NCBI RefSeq assembly: GCF_050313795.1
Contig: NZ_JBNPMC010000043.1
Location: 1-30,276, forward strand
DNA: 30,276 nucleotides
From: CAMBRQ01 sp945870325
GTDB taxonomy: Bacteria > Bacillota > Clostridia > Lachnospirales > Lachnospiraceae
Reading direction: 5' to 3'
The notes beneath the pieces are model-generated. The model was not told where the DNA came from. It made no database searches and saw only the letters and a list, made by a program, of their open reading frames with translations. Within the stretch, counting starts at the first letter, position 1, and each line of letters begins with the position of its first letter. The translations under genes were made by a program, and so were the position numbers. Positions 8,304 through 18,660 of this stretch are shown here, piece after piece.

Positions 8304-8702
8304 CTACTCAAACGGCAGCTCCTCATTTTCCGGTACACTCATAAATCCATCTTTCTCATCTTTGAAATCTGTATCGGATGCTTTCTTGCTTTCAGCAAAA
8401 AAATGTTCTTCCACAACAACATTGCTGATGTATCTTTTCACTCCTTCGCTGTCCGTATAACTCCCCGTGCGGATATTTCCGCTGATGACGATCTTGGTTC
8501 CTTTTTTCAAATAGCTTTCTGCAAATTCTGCATTCTTTCCGAACGTCACGCAGGAAATAAAATCTGCTTTCCTTTCCCGGTCTTTTCCATATCTTCGGTC
8601 AACCGCTAACGTATATCTCGCCATTGCAGTTTTGTTATCATCCTGCAAATATTTAATCTCCGGAGCTTTTGTAAGCCGTCCCATTAAAATCACTTTGTTC
8701 AT
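8304..8702 (-). CDS. ssb: single-stranded DNA-binding protein
   Basis: A 132-aa SSB with the N-terminal OB fold (MNKVILMGRLTKAPE; later FGKNAEFAESYLKKG and GSYTDSEGVKRY) and a short acidic C-terminal tail ending ELPFE, which resembles the tip that binds replication and repair partners. It would coat the transferred single strand and help the element primase-helicase. A very strong ribosome site (AAAGGAGGAAG) precedes the ATG. It is the promoter-proximal gene of the mobilization block, followed by the oriT-like region. Confidence 0.95.
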   Translation of the reverse strand: MNKVILMGRLTKAPEIKYLQDDNKTAMARYTLAVDRRYGKDRERKADFISCVTFGKNAEFAESYLKKGTKIVISGNIRTGSYTDSEGVKRYISNVVVEEHFFAESKKASDTDFKDEKDGFMSVPENEELPFE

Positions 8703-8954
8703 CGCATCTTCCTCCTTTTTTGTTCTGATTTACTTGTTCCATATGAATCAGGCCTGAATTCAATCGAGAGCATGAAAACAATTTCTTTGCCACTGCATCA
8801 GACTTTCTTTTTTACGCCCTCATATAACGAAACGCTCAGAGGGTAAAATACAGTGGGCAAATGCAAAAAATTTTATTTTTTTGTTTTTGTCTCTCACATA
8901 TACAAAAGAAGAACGGTGTTTTTACAGGGTGTTGGAGAATAATTTTTTATTTTT
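8703..8954. other. AT-rich gap upstream of ssb
   Basis: No gene is visible on either strand. The stretch contains a loose dyad (CCCTC at 8817-8821 with GAGGG at 8837-8841) and long A/T runs. A promoter for the ssb-mob-rep block must lie here, but no convincing -35/-10 pair could be picked. It separates element backbone from cargo. Confidence 0.4.
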
Positions 8955-8958
8955 GCAC

Positions 8959-9000
8959 AAAAAAATAGCTATAAGAGTCCATTTTTGAAATCTTATAGCT
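8959..9000 (-). terminator. terminator closing the defence operon
   Basis: AGCTATAAGA (8967-8976) and TCTTATAGCT (8991-9000) pair perfectly. On the minus strand the stem is followed by a run of Ts (8959-8965). It lies about 30 bases after the AlbA_2 gene stop. A similar hairpin lies at 18307-18347 at the other side of the cargo. Confidence 0.8.
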
Positions 9001-9028
9001 TTGCTATGCATGATATTAAATTGTATTT

Positions 9029-10435
9029 CTAATCATCAATTATTTCCCAGTGCCCATTGGAACCACGACCAACAAATCGAACAATACCTATATCTTTGAT
9101 GTGACGTTTTACAGTCTTGGAACTTATTCCTAACGTCATTGCCATTTTTTCTGTACTGATTTTATTGTCCTTTTTTATCATATTCAATATTTGGATTTCC
9201 AACGGATTGGTCTCTTTTTTCTGAGGGACATTCCGAGGGACATTCCGAGGGACATCCTGAGGGACATTGTAATTTAAATTTGGCATCACAACTGTAAACT
9301 GGTACCGATCTGATCTAAAAGACGGCTTTTTACTTTCATCATAATTAATCTGAAATTCATAGCCACCGATAATCTTTCCGAATCCACTACCTTTACGTTC
9401 CATATATCCTAGCCGATTAAATATATCTGCCAAAACCGGGTTTCTTCTCGTTGACGGAACAGTAAGCGGATCTCTGTCCTGAATAATGGAACCGTCTGGC
9501 ATGCCTCCCGGCGAATAAATTTCCATACGATCATCGTAAATATCAATATGCACTTCACTGCCATTCACAAGATAATCTCTATGCGCCAATGCATTAACCA
9601 ATGCTTCATGATAACTACGTTCTACATATTCCGGCATTTCTTCTCTAGAATTAGCAGTCTTGCGCCACATTAATTTCGCATTTCTCTTAATAAATGCTTC
9701 TCCATTATCAATCAAGGACAATACACTTCCAGAATATTCTGCATCGTCAAATGCATCTATTGTACCACCACTTTTGTTTAGTCCATTCCACCGGGTACAA
9801 AACAGTCTTGACCATCGGATAGGGCTTTCATCTGCAACCAAGGCTCCGGCATTTGTTAGATATCCTTGCTCATTCGCCAGACCAAATGATACAAGATCCT
9901 TCTCATCAAAACTATTTCCTGTCCATTTTTTATATCTTTCCCGGAGTTTGGAAAAGGCAAAATCTTCCACTTTATACGTAGAAATCTGTGAATCATAAGA
10001 TGTATTTCTACCGCGCAATACCAGTCTTTTCAATTCCGTTGATGTCGCTTTCACACTCTCGTTTCCAACACGGACATATGCTTCCAGCACACCATCACCC
10101 GAATAATAGTACGGTGTCTCTTCACCTTTAAAAATATCCAGTATAATTAATACTTTTCCATCTTCGACCTGTTCAAATCGAAGACGAAATTCTGGAATTG
10201 GATTCATCCTTGTCTTAATGATTTCACTTATTTTTTCAGCATCACTATTCGGATTCTCAAGTCCTACAATTTCATCATTGTCGGCTATTCCAAAGATTAA
10301 TGCTCCACCAAGTGTATTTGCAAAAGCACTTACGCTTTTACACCAACTCTTTGGTTTCTTCGCTTCCAAAGTTAGCTTTTTATCATATTCAGTTGCTTCA
10401 CCGATTAATTGTTTTATATCCAAGCTTTCCACCAA
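9029..10435 (-). CDS. AlbA_2 (Schlafen-like) domain protein with HATPase-like and HTH parts
   Basis: A 468-aa protein. The AlbA_2/Schlafen domain occupies about 10-130 (FANTLGGALIFGIAD, then EETPYYYSGDG and AYVRVGNES). The middle (about 275-375) matches the GHKL-like region of this family: SYHEALVNALAHRDY, then IYSPGGMPDG and GSGFGKIIGGYE. A linker carries four VPQ/VPR repeats and the C-terminus (about 420-468) is a helix-turn-helix. Relatives are annotated as ATP-binding proteins or transcriptional regulators and often lie in defence islands. The start is non-ATG (TTG at 10435 or GTG at 10432) with a weak ribosome site, 18 bases after the GIY-YIG stop, so translational coupling is likely. 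The biochemical role is unknown. Confidence 0.82.
   Translation of the reverse strand: MVESLDIKQLIGEATEYDKKLTLEAKKPKSWCKSVSAFANTLGGALIFGIADNDEIVGLENPNSDAEKISEIIKTRMNPIPEFRLRFEQVEDGKVLIILDIFKGEETPYYYSGDGVLEAYVRVGNESVKATSTELKRLVLRGRNTSYDSQISTYKVEDFAFSKLRERYKKWTGNSFDEKDLVSFGLANEQGYLTNAGALVADESPIRWSRLFCTRWNGLNKSGGTIDAFDDAEYSGSVLSLIDNGEAFIKRNAKLMWRKTANSREEMPEYVERSYHEALVNALAHRDYLVNGSEVHIDIYDDRMEIYSPGGMPDGSIIQDRDPLTVPSTRRNPVLADIFNRLGYMERKGSGFGKIIGGYEFQINYDESKKPSFRSDRYQFTVVMPNLNYNVPQDVPRNVPRNVPQKKETNPLEIQILNMIKKDNKISTEKMAMTLGISSKTVKRHIKDIGIVRFVGRGSNGHWEIIDD
9221..9268 (-). repeat. 4 x 12-bp in-frame tandem repeat
   Basis: Four adjacent copies of a 12-base unit (plus-strand CYGAGGGACATY) encode NVPQ-DVPR-NVPR-NVPQ-like units between the ATPase-like and HTH parts. 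Copy number changes keep the frame and would only alter linker length. Confidence 0.85.
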
Positions 10436-10453
10436 CTTTCTGCAATCAACGTG

Positions 10454-11107
10454 TTATTTCTTGCTTTCCATTCGTTCTCTAAGATCTGTTAGTTTTTCCC
10501 CCTGATAGCTAAAATATGCAGTTCCCTGTACCTGATAATCATATTCCAACAACTGCTGTGCTAATGCTGATAAAGATGTCGTAACTCCTTTATAAGCAAT
10601 ATGCCTATCGTCAATGACCTTCACAACCACCGATGCATCATTAATAAAAACCAATTCAGCATTCTGAGGAATGCCATATTTACTAAATCTGAATGGTCCA
10701 CGCCTACTTTCTTTTGCGACTTCTGCAGCTGTTTCCTCATCCAAAATTTCATGTCCCTCTGGTGCCATTTTCTTCAATCGTTCTTCTGTTCCACTGATTT
10801 TTGCAATACTGTCTAGTAAGTCATAGGCATCTTCCGGGCTCATGGCATAAAATTCTCTTTTTCTCTCTTTTCCATCAAAATTTTCTATTGATCTTAAATC
10901 TGGATTCAATTTATCAATCAAATCATGCAAAACAAGATCTGTCAGATTTGATTCCACTTCATATACAGCATATGCACGAAATGCAAATGGAATAGTTTCA
11001 CTTCGATTTAGTTGCTTCATTCTCTTTTCTAAATCTTTTGCATATCCTATTTTCACATAATCAGGGAATGATGGATTAGTCAGTATGTAAATTACTCCTT
11101 TACTCAT
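10454..11107 (-). CDS. GIY-YIG nuclease family protein (T5orf172-like)
   Basis: A 217-aa protein. Its N-terminal part (about 1-95) has the GIY-YIG-type pattern VIYILTNP followed by VKIGYAKDLEKRMKQLN and a later glutamate in YEVESNLTDL, as in the T5orf172/MUG113 subgroup. The C-terminal half is a helix-rich region with a small beta part (RRGPFRFSKYGIPQNAELVF, VVVKVIDDRHIAYKG), unassigned here. The ATG at 11107 is preferred over the GTG at 11116 because AGGGAG sits a normal distance upstream. It follows hsdR by 23 bases and precedes the AlbA_2 gene by 18, so it is part of the restriction operon. A DNA-cleaving role in defence is inference. Confidence 0.8.
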   Translation of the reverse strand: MSKGVIYILTNPSFPDYVKIGYAKDLEKRMKQLNRSETIPFAFRAYAVYEVESNLTDLVLHDLIDKLNPDLRSIENFDGKERKREFYAMSPEDAYDLLDSIAKISGTEERLKKMAPEGHEILDEETAAEVAKESRRGPFRFSKYGIPQNAELVFINDASVVVKVIDDRHIAYKGVTTSLSALAQQLLEYDYQVQGTAYFSYQGEKLTDLRERMESKK

Positions 11108-11130
11108 TGCAAACACACTCTCCCTACATT

Positions 11131-14100
11131 TTATTCATTTCCATATGGCATTTTAGATTCCGCAACCATAGACAATGTATTCTGCTCATCAAGACTATAC
11201 TTCACTTTCTTATGCTCTGGCTCAGTAAATGTAGACGAACCACCGATACCAAAATACTTTTCAAAGAAAGACTTCAGTTTGTCAATGACACCTTGTTTCT
11301 TCTTGGCTCTGCCACCACCGCCAAATCGTGAAATCGGTGGCATAAGTTTATCTATATCCGTTCCGGCTGTTTTTATTTCTCCGTCACGGAACGCATTTTC
11401 CATAAACTTCCGTGTATCTTCTGGTTTTAGCTTTTCTTCTGTGATAATCGCATTAAGGTCATGGTCACGCTGTTCCACCACAAACTCGTGCCATTCATTC
11501 ATGACATCATCCACATCGTTGATTCCTGCAATAAAAGTTTCAATAAGCTGTTTCTTGCTACGCAGTTCCGGGCTGGCATCAATCGCCTTATTAATGGTAA
11601 TCAGAACTTCCTTGTCTTCGCAATGGGTATCATGGTACTTCTTTACGAGCATGAGAATATAATCGATGTTAATTTCTATTTGCCGGATCAGTTCAATCTC
11701 AAATACTACATCATCTGTAATATCCGTACTTTCCTGACGCTTGCGTTTCCACTCATCACGTAAGTCCTGATAACGACCAAGATAATCCTGTAAATCACGT
11801 TCGGAAATCAGCTCATTCCCCTTGAACTCGTCAAAGGAAAGCAGGAGATTTCTCATACGAAGAATCGCACCAAACAAAGCAATAAAATCCTTCTGATTCT
11901 GCTCTCTGACAATCTGTGGGTCTGACAGAGGAAACTTATTGTTCAAATCTTCCACCATATCCACATATCCTGGCATTGACTTGCCATCTACAGATTCATA
12001 TCCGTAATAATAATCCTTAAAGCTCTGCAATAGAACAATTCCTCCGGCATTCTTGTCTCCAAACAGGGAAATAGCACTATCCACACGCTTTTGCAGATTT
12101 CGGAAACATACAATATTTCCAAAGGTCTTGATAGAATTCAGAATACGGTTGGTACGGGAAAATGCCTGTATCAATCCGTGCATTTTCAAATTCTTGTCTA
12201 CCCACAACGTATTCATAGTTGTGGCATCAAAACCTGTAAGGAACATATTTACTACGATCAGAATATCCAGCTCCTTGTTTTTCATACGAAGCGACACATC
12301 TTTATAGTAATTTTGGAATTTATCACTTGAGGTATCGTAATTCGTATGGAACATTTTATTATAATCGTCAATAGCTTCTTCCAGAAATTCTCTGGATGGC
12401 TGATCAAGGGCAGAGGTATCCTCTGAATTTTCTTCATCCAGAATACCATCTGATTCTTCCTCATTTGCACCATAACTGAAAATGGTTGCAACTCGAAGCT
12501 TCTTGGTCGGGTCTGCTGCCATCTGCTTCTTAAATTCCTGATAATACAGTTTTGCCATCGGAACGCTTGATACTGCAAAAATGGAATTAAAACCACTGAT
12601 ACGCTGTTTCTGCTTGATTTCCTCTACCTCATCCCGTTTAGCAGAAGCCACTTCTGCAATATTAGTCAGCGTATTATATATATATGTTTTATCCCCACGA
12701 TAAGTCTTCTGGTCAAAATGTTCCAGTATGTACTGTGTTACAATTCGAATACGTTCAGGAGCCATCATAACCTTTTCACGGTTGATGTCCCAGACCATCT
12801 CATCTGTGATTTCTTCCTCCACATCCACCGTTTTAATATAATCCACCCGGAATGGAAGAACATTTTTATCATTAATAGCATCCACAATCGTATAACTGTG
12901 GAGCTGATCTCCAAAAGTCTGACCTGTAGTAAAGAACTCTGGATTCTTGGCTCTGCCGGAATTAACAGAGAAAATCGGTGTTCCTGTAAATCCAAACAGA
13001 TGATATTTCTTGAAATTCTTTACAATCGCAGTGTGCATATCCCCAAACTGACTACGGTGGCACTCATCGAAAATAATAACGATATGTTTCGTATACACTT
13101 CATGCCCCGGATTCTTTTTTATAAAGGTAGCCAGTTTCTGGATTGTAGTTATAATGATGTGTGCGTCCGGATCTTCCAACTGCCGTTTTAATATAGCAGT
13201 CGAGGTGTTGCTGTTGGCTGCCCCTTTTTCAAAACGATCATATTCTTTCATGGTCTGGTAGTCCAGATCCTTTCGGTCAACTACAAACAGCACCTTGTCA
13301 ATATAAGGCAACTTTGATGCCAGTCTTGCCGTCTTGAACGAAGTCAGCGTCTTGCCGGAACCTGTAGTATGCCAGATATAACCACCACCCTCAACACTGC
13401 CGTACTTCTTATAATTATTAGCAATTTCAATACGATTGAGAATTCGCTCCGTAGCCGTAATCTGGTATGGACGCATGACCATCAGCATATCTTCTGATGT
13501 AAAAATACAGTATTTCGTAAGGATATTCAGAATCGTATGCTTTGCAAAAAAAGTCTTTGTAAAATCAATCAGATCAGGAATTACACGGTTATTGGCATCT
13601 GCCCAGAAACAAGTAAACTCAAAACTGTTACTGGTCTTGGTCTTACTTGCTCCCCGTTTCTCATGCTCCTTTTCCGCATTCCGTCTGGTGCTGTTAGAAT
13701 AATACTTTGTATTTGTACCATTGGAAATGACAAAAATCTGAATGTACTCATACAGTCCGCATCCTGCCCAGAAGGAATCCCTCTGGTAGCGGTTAATCTG
13801 GTTGAAAGCCTCACGGATGGCAACACCTCTGCGTTTCAGTTCAATATGCACAAGAGGCAGACCGTTTACCAATACTGTAACATCATAGCGATTGTCATGC
13901 TTCGCACCATTCTCTGTGCCAACCACATATTGATTGATGACCTGCAGCCTGTTATTATGGATATTCTTTTTATCTATGAGTGTAATATTCTTGGAAGAAC
14001 CGTCATCACGGGTCAAGACTTGTACATTATCCTCCTGTATCTTCCGGGTCTTTTCCACGATATGCTCATTGGGATTAGCAACGGCATTTTTGAAGAAATC

Positions 14101-14343
14101 ATCCCATTCTGTGTCTGAAAACTGATAGTTATTCAGTTCCTCTAATTTTTTACGGAGATTGGCAATCAGGTCTTTCTCCGTGTGAATAGGCAGATATTCA
14201 TATCCCTGTTCACAGAGCAGACGGATAAACTCCTGTTCCAGTTCTGCTTCGCTCTGGTAACTATCAGAACGTTTCTTGACTGGCTCATATTCTGTGACAA
14301 CGGTATTCTCCGATGTCTCCGCTATAATATTAAAGTACGGCAC
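11131..14343 (-). CDS. hsdR: type I restriction enzyme, restriction/translocase subunit
   Basis: The motor and nuclease of a type I system: with HsdM and HsdS it translocates DNA and cuts unmodified DNA at a distance. Length is 1070 aa. The nuclease has Asp154 (RYDVTVLV), Glu168-Leu-Lys170 and a QxxxY-like motif in NQINRYQRD. The superfamily 2 motor has Walker A TTGSGKT (326-332), DECH (426-429), FTGTP and QAFSRTNR. The C-terminal helical region that docks on the methylase is present. All key residues look intact. The start is GTG, seven bases after GGAGG, and the gene begins 12 bases after hsdS. The size and layout match the EcoR124-like (type IC) group. Confidence 0.96.
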   Translation of the reverse strand: MPYFNIIAETSENTVVTEYEPVKKRSDSYQSEAELEQEFIRLLCEQGYEYLPIHTEKDLIANLRKKLEELNNYQFSDTEWDDFFKNAVANPNEHIVEKTRKIQEDNVQVLTRDDGSSKNITLIDKKNIHNNRLQVINQYVVGTENGAKHDNRYDVTVLVNGLPLVHIELKRRGVAIREAFNQINRYQRDSFWAGCGLYEYIQIFVISNGTNTKYYSNSTRRNAEKEHEKRGASKTKTSNSFEFTCFWADANNRVIPDLIDFTKTFFAKHTILNILTKYCIFTSEDMLMVMRPYQITATERILNRIEIANNYKKYGSVEGGGYIWHTTGSGKTLTSFKTARLASKLPYIDKVLFVVDRKDLDYQTMKEYDRFEKGAANSNTSTAILKRQLEDPDAHIIITTIQKLATFIKKNPGHEVYTKHIVIIFDECHRSQFGDMHTAIVKNFKKYHLFGFTGTPIFSVNSGRAKNPEFFTTGQTFGDQLHSYTIVDAINDKNVLPFRVDYIKTVDVEEEITDEMVWDINREKVMMAPERIRIVTQYILEHFDQKTYRGDKTYIYNTLTNIAEVASAKRDEVEEIKQKQRISGFNSIFAVSSVPMAKLYYQEFKKQMAADPTKKLRVATIFSYGANEEESDGILDEENSEDTSALDQPSREFLEEAIDDYNKMFHTNYDTSSDKFQNYYKDVSLRMKNKELDILIVVNMFLTGFDATTMNTLWVDKNLKMHGLIQAFSRTNRILNSIKTFGNIVCFRNLQKRVDSAISLFGDKNAGGIVLLQSFKDYYYGYESVDGKSMPGYVDMVEDLNNKFPLSDPQIVREQNQKDFIALFGAILRMRNLLLSFDEFKGNELISERDLQDYLGRYQDLRDEWKRKRQESTDITDDVVFEIELIRQIEINIDYILMLVKKYHDTHCEDKEVLITINKAIDASPELRSKKQLIETFIAGINDVDDVMNEWHEFVVEQRDHDLNAIITEEKLKPEDTRKFMENAFRDGEIKTAGTDIDKLMPPISRFGGGGRAKKKQGVIDKLKSFFEKYFGIGGSSTFTEPEHKKVKYSLDEQNTLSMVAESKMPYGNE

Positions 14344-14355
14344 ACTCTCGCCTCC

Positions 14356-16198
<1,843 letters not shown>

Positions 16199-16206
<8 letters not shown>

Positions 16207-16420
16207 TTTTCTGCCCTCCACTTAATTTATGATATTGTTTTTTCCATGCACGAGACGGCTTTCTACAAATACCATCTTCAGATGTAAAAGCACAAATATT
16301 TGTAATGGAATTATTAGCACATATATCTGGGTTATTTGCTCTGCATCCATATGTCTGCACTTCCGTGTCAAGTTCATTTAACGGGGCATTAAAAGACACT
16401 TTTAATTCTTTTGTACTCAT
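16199..16420 (-). CDS. small cysteine-rich protein between hsdM and hsdS (unrecognised)
   Basis: A 73-aa ORF that I do not recognise. It overlaps the hsdM stop in an ATGA arrangement and overlaps the hsdS start by eight bases, with GAGGTGA before its ATG, so it is very probably translated. The first 25 residues form a strand-like segment (LKVSFNAPLNELDTEV). Four cysteines follow (YGCRANNPDIC, then NICAFTSEDGIC) and a basic tail (KPSRAWKKQYHKL). The pattern C-x7-C-x8-C-x8-C could bind a metal ion or be disulfide linked. The position suggests a partner or regulator of the methylase-specificity complex, or a translational link that sets the M:S ratio. No function is claimed. Confidence 0.72.
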
Positions 16421-17985
16421 GAGTTCACCTCGATTTCTGCGATGATCTTATCAATCTCATCACGAAGCACTTGCTCACGAGCAACAATTTCTTTTATTTC
16501 TGCATTCAGCTTCACGATGTCAATTTTCTCTCTGGTATCTTCGGCTTCAACATAAGTGGATACAGACAAATTATAATCATTACCAGATACTTCTTCATAG
16601 CTTGCCAGATGTGCAAAATGCTCCACTTCTTCACGCTTGGCAAACACATCCACAATACGATCAATATTCTCTGGGGTCAGTTTATTATTGTTAGTAACCT
16701 TCACACACTCGCTTGTGGCATCAATAAACAGGGTCTTGTTGTCTGTCTTGTTCTTTTTCATTACCATAATACAGGTTGCAATCGAAGTACCGAAGAACAG
16801 ATTACTTGGCAACTGAATAATGCAATCCACATAATTGTTGTCTACCAGATATTTACGGATTTTCTGTTCTGCACCACCACGATACATAATTCCCGGAAAG
16901 CATACAATGGCAGCTGTTCCATTAGGCGCAAGCCATGACAAACTGTGCATGATAAATGCCATATCAGCCTTACTCTTCGGAGCCAGAACTCCTGCCGGAG
17001 CAAATCGTGGATCGTTAATAAGCAGAGGATTATCATTTCCTGCCCATTTAATGGAATAAGGTGGATTAGACACAATCAACTCAAATGGCTCATCATCCCA
17101 ATGTTGCGGACTAAGTAAGGTATCTTCACAGGCTATATCAAATTTATCAAATCCTACATCATGCAGAAACATATTAATACGGCACAAATTATAGGTTGTG
17201 ATATTGATCTCCTGCCCATAAAAGCCATTACGGATAGCATCCTTGCCAAGAATTTTCTCAGCCTTCAGAAGCAATGAACCTGAACCACAAGCCGGATCAT
17301 ATACTTTATTGATTTCTGTTTTCCCTACAGTTCCAAGACGTGTGAGTAATTCGGATACATCTGCCGGAGTAAAGAACTCTCCACCAGATTTTCCGGCATT
17401 CGATGCATACATAGTCATAAGGTACTCATACGCATCACCAAAGGCATCAATGGAATGGTCTTTCACATCTCCCAAATTCATTTCGCCTACGCCATTCAGC
17501 AGTTTTACAAGTTTTTCATTACGCTTTGCAACTGTAGAACCCAGTTTATTGCTGTTTACATCATAGTCATCGAACAGTCCGGCAAAGTCGCTCTCTGCCT
17601 CACTGCCCTTCGCTGATTCCTCGATATGTCGGAACACACGCTCCAGTGTTTCATTTAAGTTTTCATCATTCGCAGCATTGGCACGGACATTACAGAAAAG
17701 TTCACTCGGAAGGATAAAAAATCCTTTTTCCTCTACCAGTCCTTCTCTTGCTTCTTCTGCATCCTCATCCGTCATTTTTGCAAAATCAAAATCCGTATTG
17801 CCCGCATCAATCTCACCGCTGTTTATGTAATTACACAGGTTTTCGGAAATATAACGATAGAACATTGTGCCAAGAACATAATTTTTGAAGTCCCAACCAT
17901 CAACTGCTCCACGCAATTCATCTGCAATCGCCCATATTGCACGGTGCAGTTCATCACGTTCCTGTTCCTTTTTGGTATCAACCAT
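16417..17985 (-). CDS. hsdM: type I DNA methyltransferase subunit
   Basis: It transfers a methyl group from S-adenosylmethionine to adenine N6 and forms the modification core with HsdS. The start is the ATG at 17985, with GGAGG eight bases upstream; an upstream in-frame extension lies inside the XRE gene and is unlikely to be used. The 522-aa product has the N-terminal helical domain, the SAM-binding motif DPACGSGS (about 230-237) and the catalytic NPPY (about 307-310), plus GGAEQKIRKYLVDNN and LPSNLFFGTSI typical of HsdM. Its C-terminus contains the coiled-coil segment expected to contact HsdS. Its start overlaps the XRE gene by eight bases and its stop overlaps the next small ORF. Confidence 0.96.
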   Translation of the reverse strand: MVDTKKEQERDELHRAIWAIADELRGAVDGWDFKNYVLGTMFYRYISENLCNYINSGEIDAGNTDFDFAKMTDEDAEEAREGLVEEKGFFILPSELFCNVRANAANDENLNETLERVFRHIEESAKGSEAESDFAGLFDDYDVNSNKLGSTVAKRNEKLVKLLNGVGEMNLGDVKDHSIDAFGDAYEYLMTMYASNAGKSGGEFFTPADVSELLTRLGTVGKTEINKVYDPACGSGSLLLKAEKILGKDAIRNGFYGQEINITTYNLCRINMFLHDVGFDKFDIACEDTLLSPQHWDDEPFELIVSNPPYSIKWAGNDNPLLINDPRFAPAGVLAPKSKADMAFIMHSLSWLAPNGTAAIVCFPGIMYRGGAEQKIRKYLVDNNYVDCIIQLPSNLFFGTSIATCIMVMKKNKTDNKTLFIDATSECVKVTNNNKLTPENIDRIVDVFAKREEVEHFAHLASYEEVSGNDYNLSVSTYVEAEDTREKIDIVKLNAEIKEIVAREQVLRDEIDKIIAEIEVNS

Positions 17986-18205
17986 TCTCTTTTCCTCCGT
18001 TATCCTCTGGTACAAATTCCAGAATATCGTCAACGTCACAGTTCAGAACACGGCATATATTCTCTACGCTTTCGAGGGAAATATACCCATTACGTTTCAG
18101 CCGTGTGATGATATTTGCGGAGAAGCCAGCCTCCTGCTGCAACTGTGCATTCGTCATATTTTTTTCTATCAGTAAATGGAATAATTTTTTGTAACTGACC
18201 GCCAT
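17978..18205 (-). CDS. XRE-family regulator of the restriction operon
   Basis: A 75-aa single-domain helix-turn-helix protein (LLIEKNMTNAQLQQEAGFSANIITRLKRNGYISLESVENICRVLN), resembling the small Cro/C-protein class that controls restriction-modification genes. GGAGG lies six bases before the ATG. Its stop overlaps the hsdM start, so it is the first gene of the operon. A perfect palindrome fills the spacer of the promoter just upstream, which suggests that it represses its own operon. Delaying restriction until DNA is methylated after transfer is the known role of such controllers in type II systems; here that is inferred. Confidence 0.85.
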   Translation of the reverse strand: MAVSYKKLFHLLIEKNMTNAQLQQEAGFSANIITRLKRNGYISLESVENICRVLNCDVDDILEFVPEDNGGKENG

Positions 18206-18242
18206 GTCATCCCTCCATTATTTTGTCAACAGATATAGGAAT

Positions 18243-18271
18243 AGAGTATCACGAAAACGTGAATTTTTCAA
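18243..18271 (-). promoter_or_regulatory. hsd operon promoter with palindromic operator
   Basis: On the minus strand: -35 TTGAAA (18266-18271), a 17-base spacer and -10 TACTCT (18243-18248) with an extended TG. The spacer contains the perfect palindrome TCACGTTTTCGTGA (18249-18262), ideally placed for a repressor to block RNA polymerase. The transcript would begin about 30 bases before the XRE start. Confidence 0.65.
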
Positions 18272-18306
18272 TCTATACAAAACTGTATTTGTAATACTAA
18301 ACATGC

Positions 18307-18347
18307 AAAAAAGCCATAAGATTTCTCTTTTCAAAATCTTACAGCTT
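18307..18347 (-). terminator. terminator insulating the cargo operon from upstream DNA
   Basis: AAGCCATAAGATTT (18311-18324) pairs with AAATCTTACAGCTT (18334-18347) with two central mismatches. On the minus strand the stem is followed by TTTTTT. It lies upstream of the hsd promoter and would stop read-through from the cut-off PTPase promoter. It resembles the hairpin at 8959-9000 in sequence and orientation. Confidence 0.7.
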
Positions 18348-18410
18348 TTCTATCATGTTGCGTCCCAAACATCATCTATATTTACATGTAATACCTACAC
18401 AAAATCCCGT

Positions 18411-18433
18411 GGGTTATTTTCGGGTTATTTTTC
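18411..18433 (+). repeat. possible integrase arm-type sites, right end
   Basis: Two head-to-tail copies of GGGTTATTTT(T)C, 60-80 bases inside attR. The same motif occurs at 2499-2510 near attL. Confidence 0.45.
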
Positions 18434-18484
18434 AGCTGCCTATGCCTTCCGGACCTTGATTTTACTGACTTTTGGGAGAAGCTT

Positions 18485-18523
18485 TCAAAGAGTGCCGTGG
18501 CAAACGAATAATACTTTTATCAT
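18485..18523 (-). pseudogene. cut-off native 5' end of the PTPase gene
   Basis: AGGAGG, a suitable spacer and ATG (18523) are followed by 12 codons reading MIKVLFVCHGTL, then TGA. The first ten residues are the start of a PTPase ending in its catalytic loop. The reading leaves the family exactly where the element begins. This is the original start of the phosphatase gene, separated from its body (1894-2337) by the element. Excision at the repeat would restore MIKVLFVCHGNICRSP. Confidence 0.8.
18493..18520. repeat. attR: right direct repeat
   Basis: Partner of 2328-2355 (25 of 28 identical). The TGCCGTGGCA core is at 18493-18502. Confidence 0.75.
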
Positions 18524-18554
18524 AAACAAAAATCCTCCTAAAATGCCGTATTCT

Positions 18555-18643
18555 GCCCTGTTTTGCCGCGATTTGCCGACTATAATTTTGCTTAAAGATT
18601 GTTAAATTTGTCACAGAATAAGCAAAATGCGGCAAAACGGGGC
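18555..18643. promoter_or_regulatory. nested inverted repeat and probable native PTPase promoter
   Basis: The outer arms 18555-18569 and 18629-18643 match at 14 of 15 bases. The inner arms 18585-18594 and 18619-18628 match perfectly; the right arms are contiguous, while a 15-base bulge separates the left arms. A possible minus-strand promoter lies inside (TTTAAC at 18601-18606, 16-base spacer, TATAGT at 18579-18584). It lies upstream of the native PTPase start, so it would be that gene's leader. Confidence 0.5.
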
Positions 18644-18660
18644 AAGTTGAGGACATGAAA

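Noticed and set aside
16207..16221. GTG start for hsdS
   Set aside because: The GGAGG ribosome site overlaps this codon; the ATG at 16206 has ideal spacing.
17986..18039. Longer N-terminus of hsdM
   Set aside because: It lies inside the XRE gene and lacks a ribosome site; the ATG at 17985 has one.
18224..18229. Minus-strand TTGACA close to the XRE start
   Set aside because: Its -10 would fall inside the coding region after the start codon; the promoter at 18243-18271 fits better.
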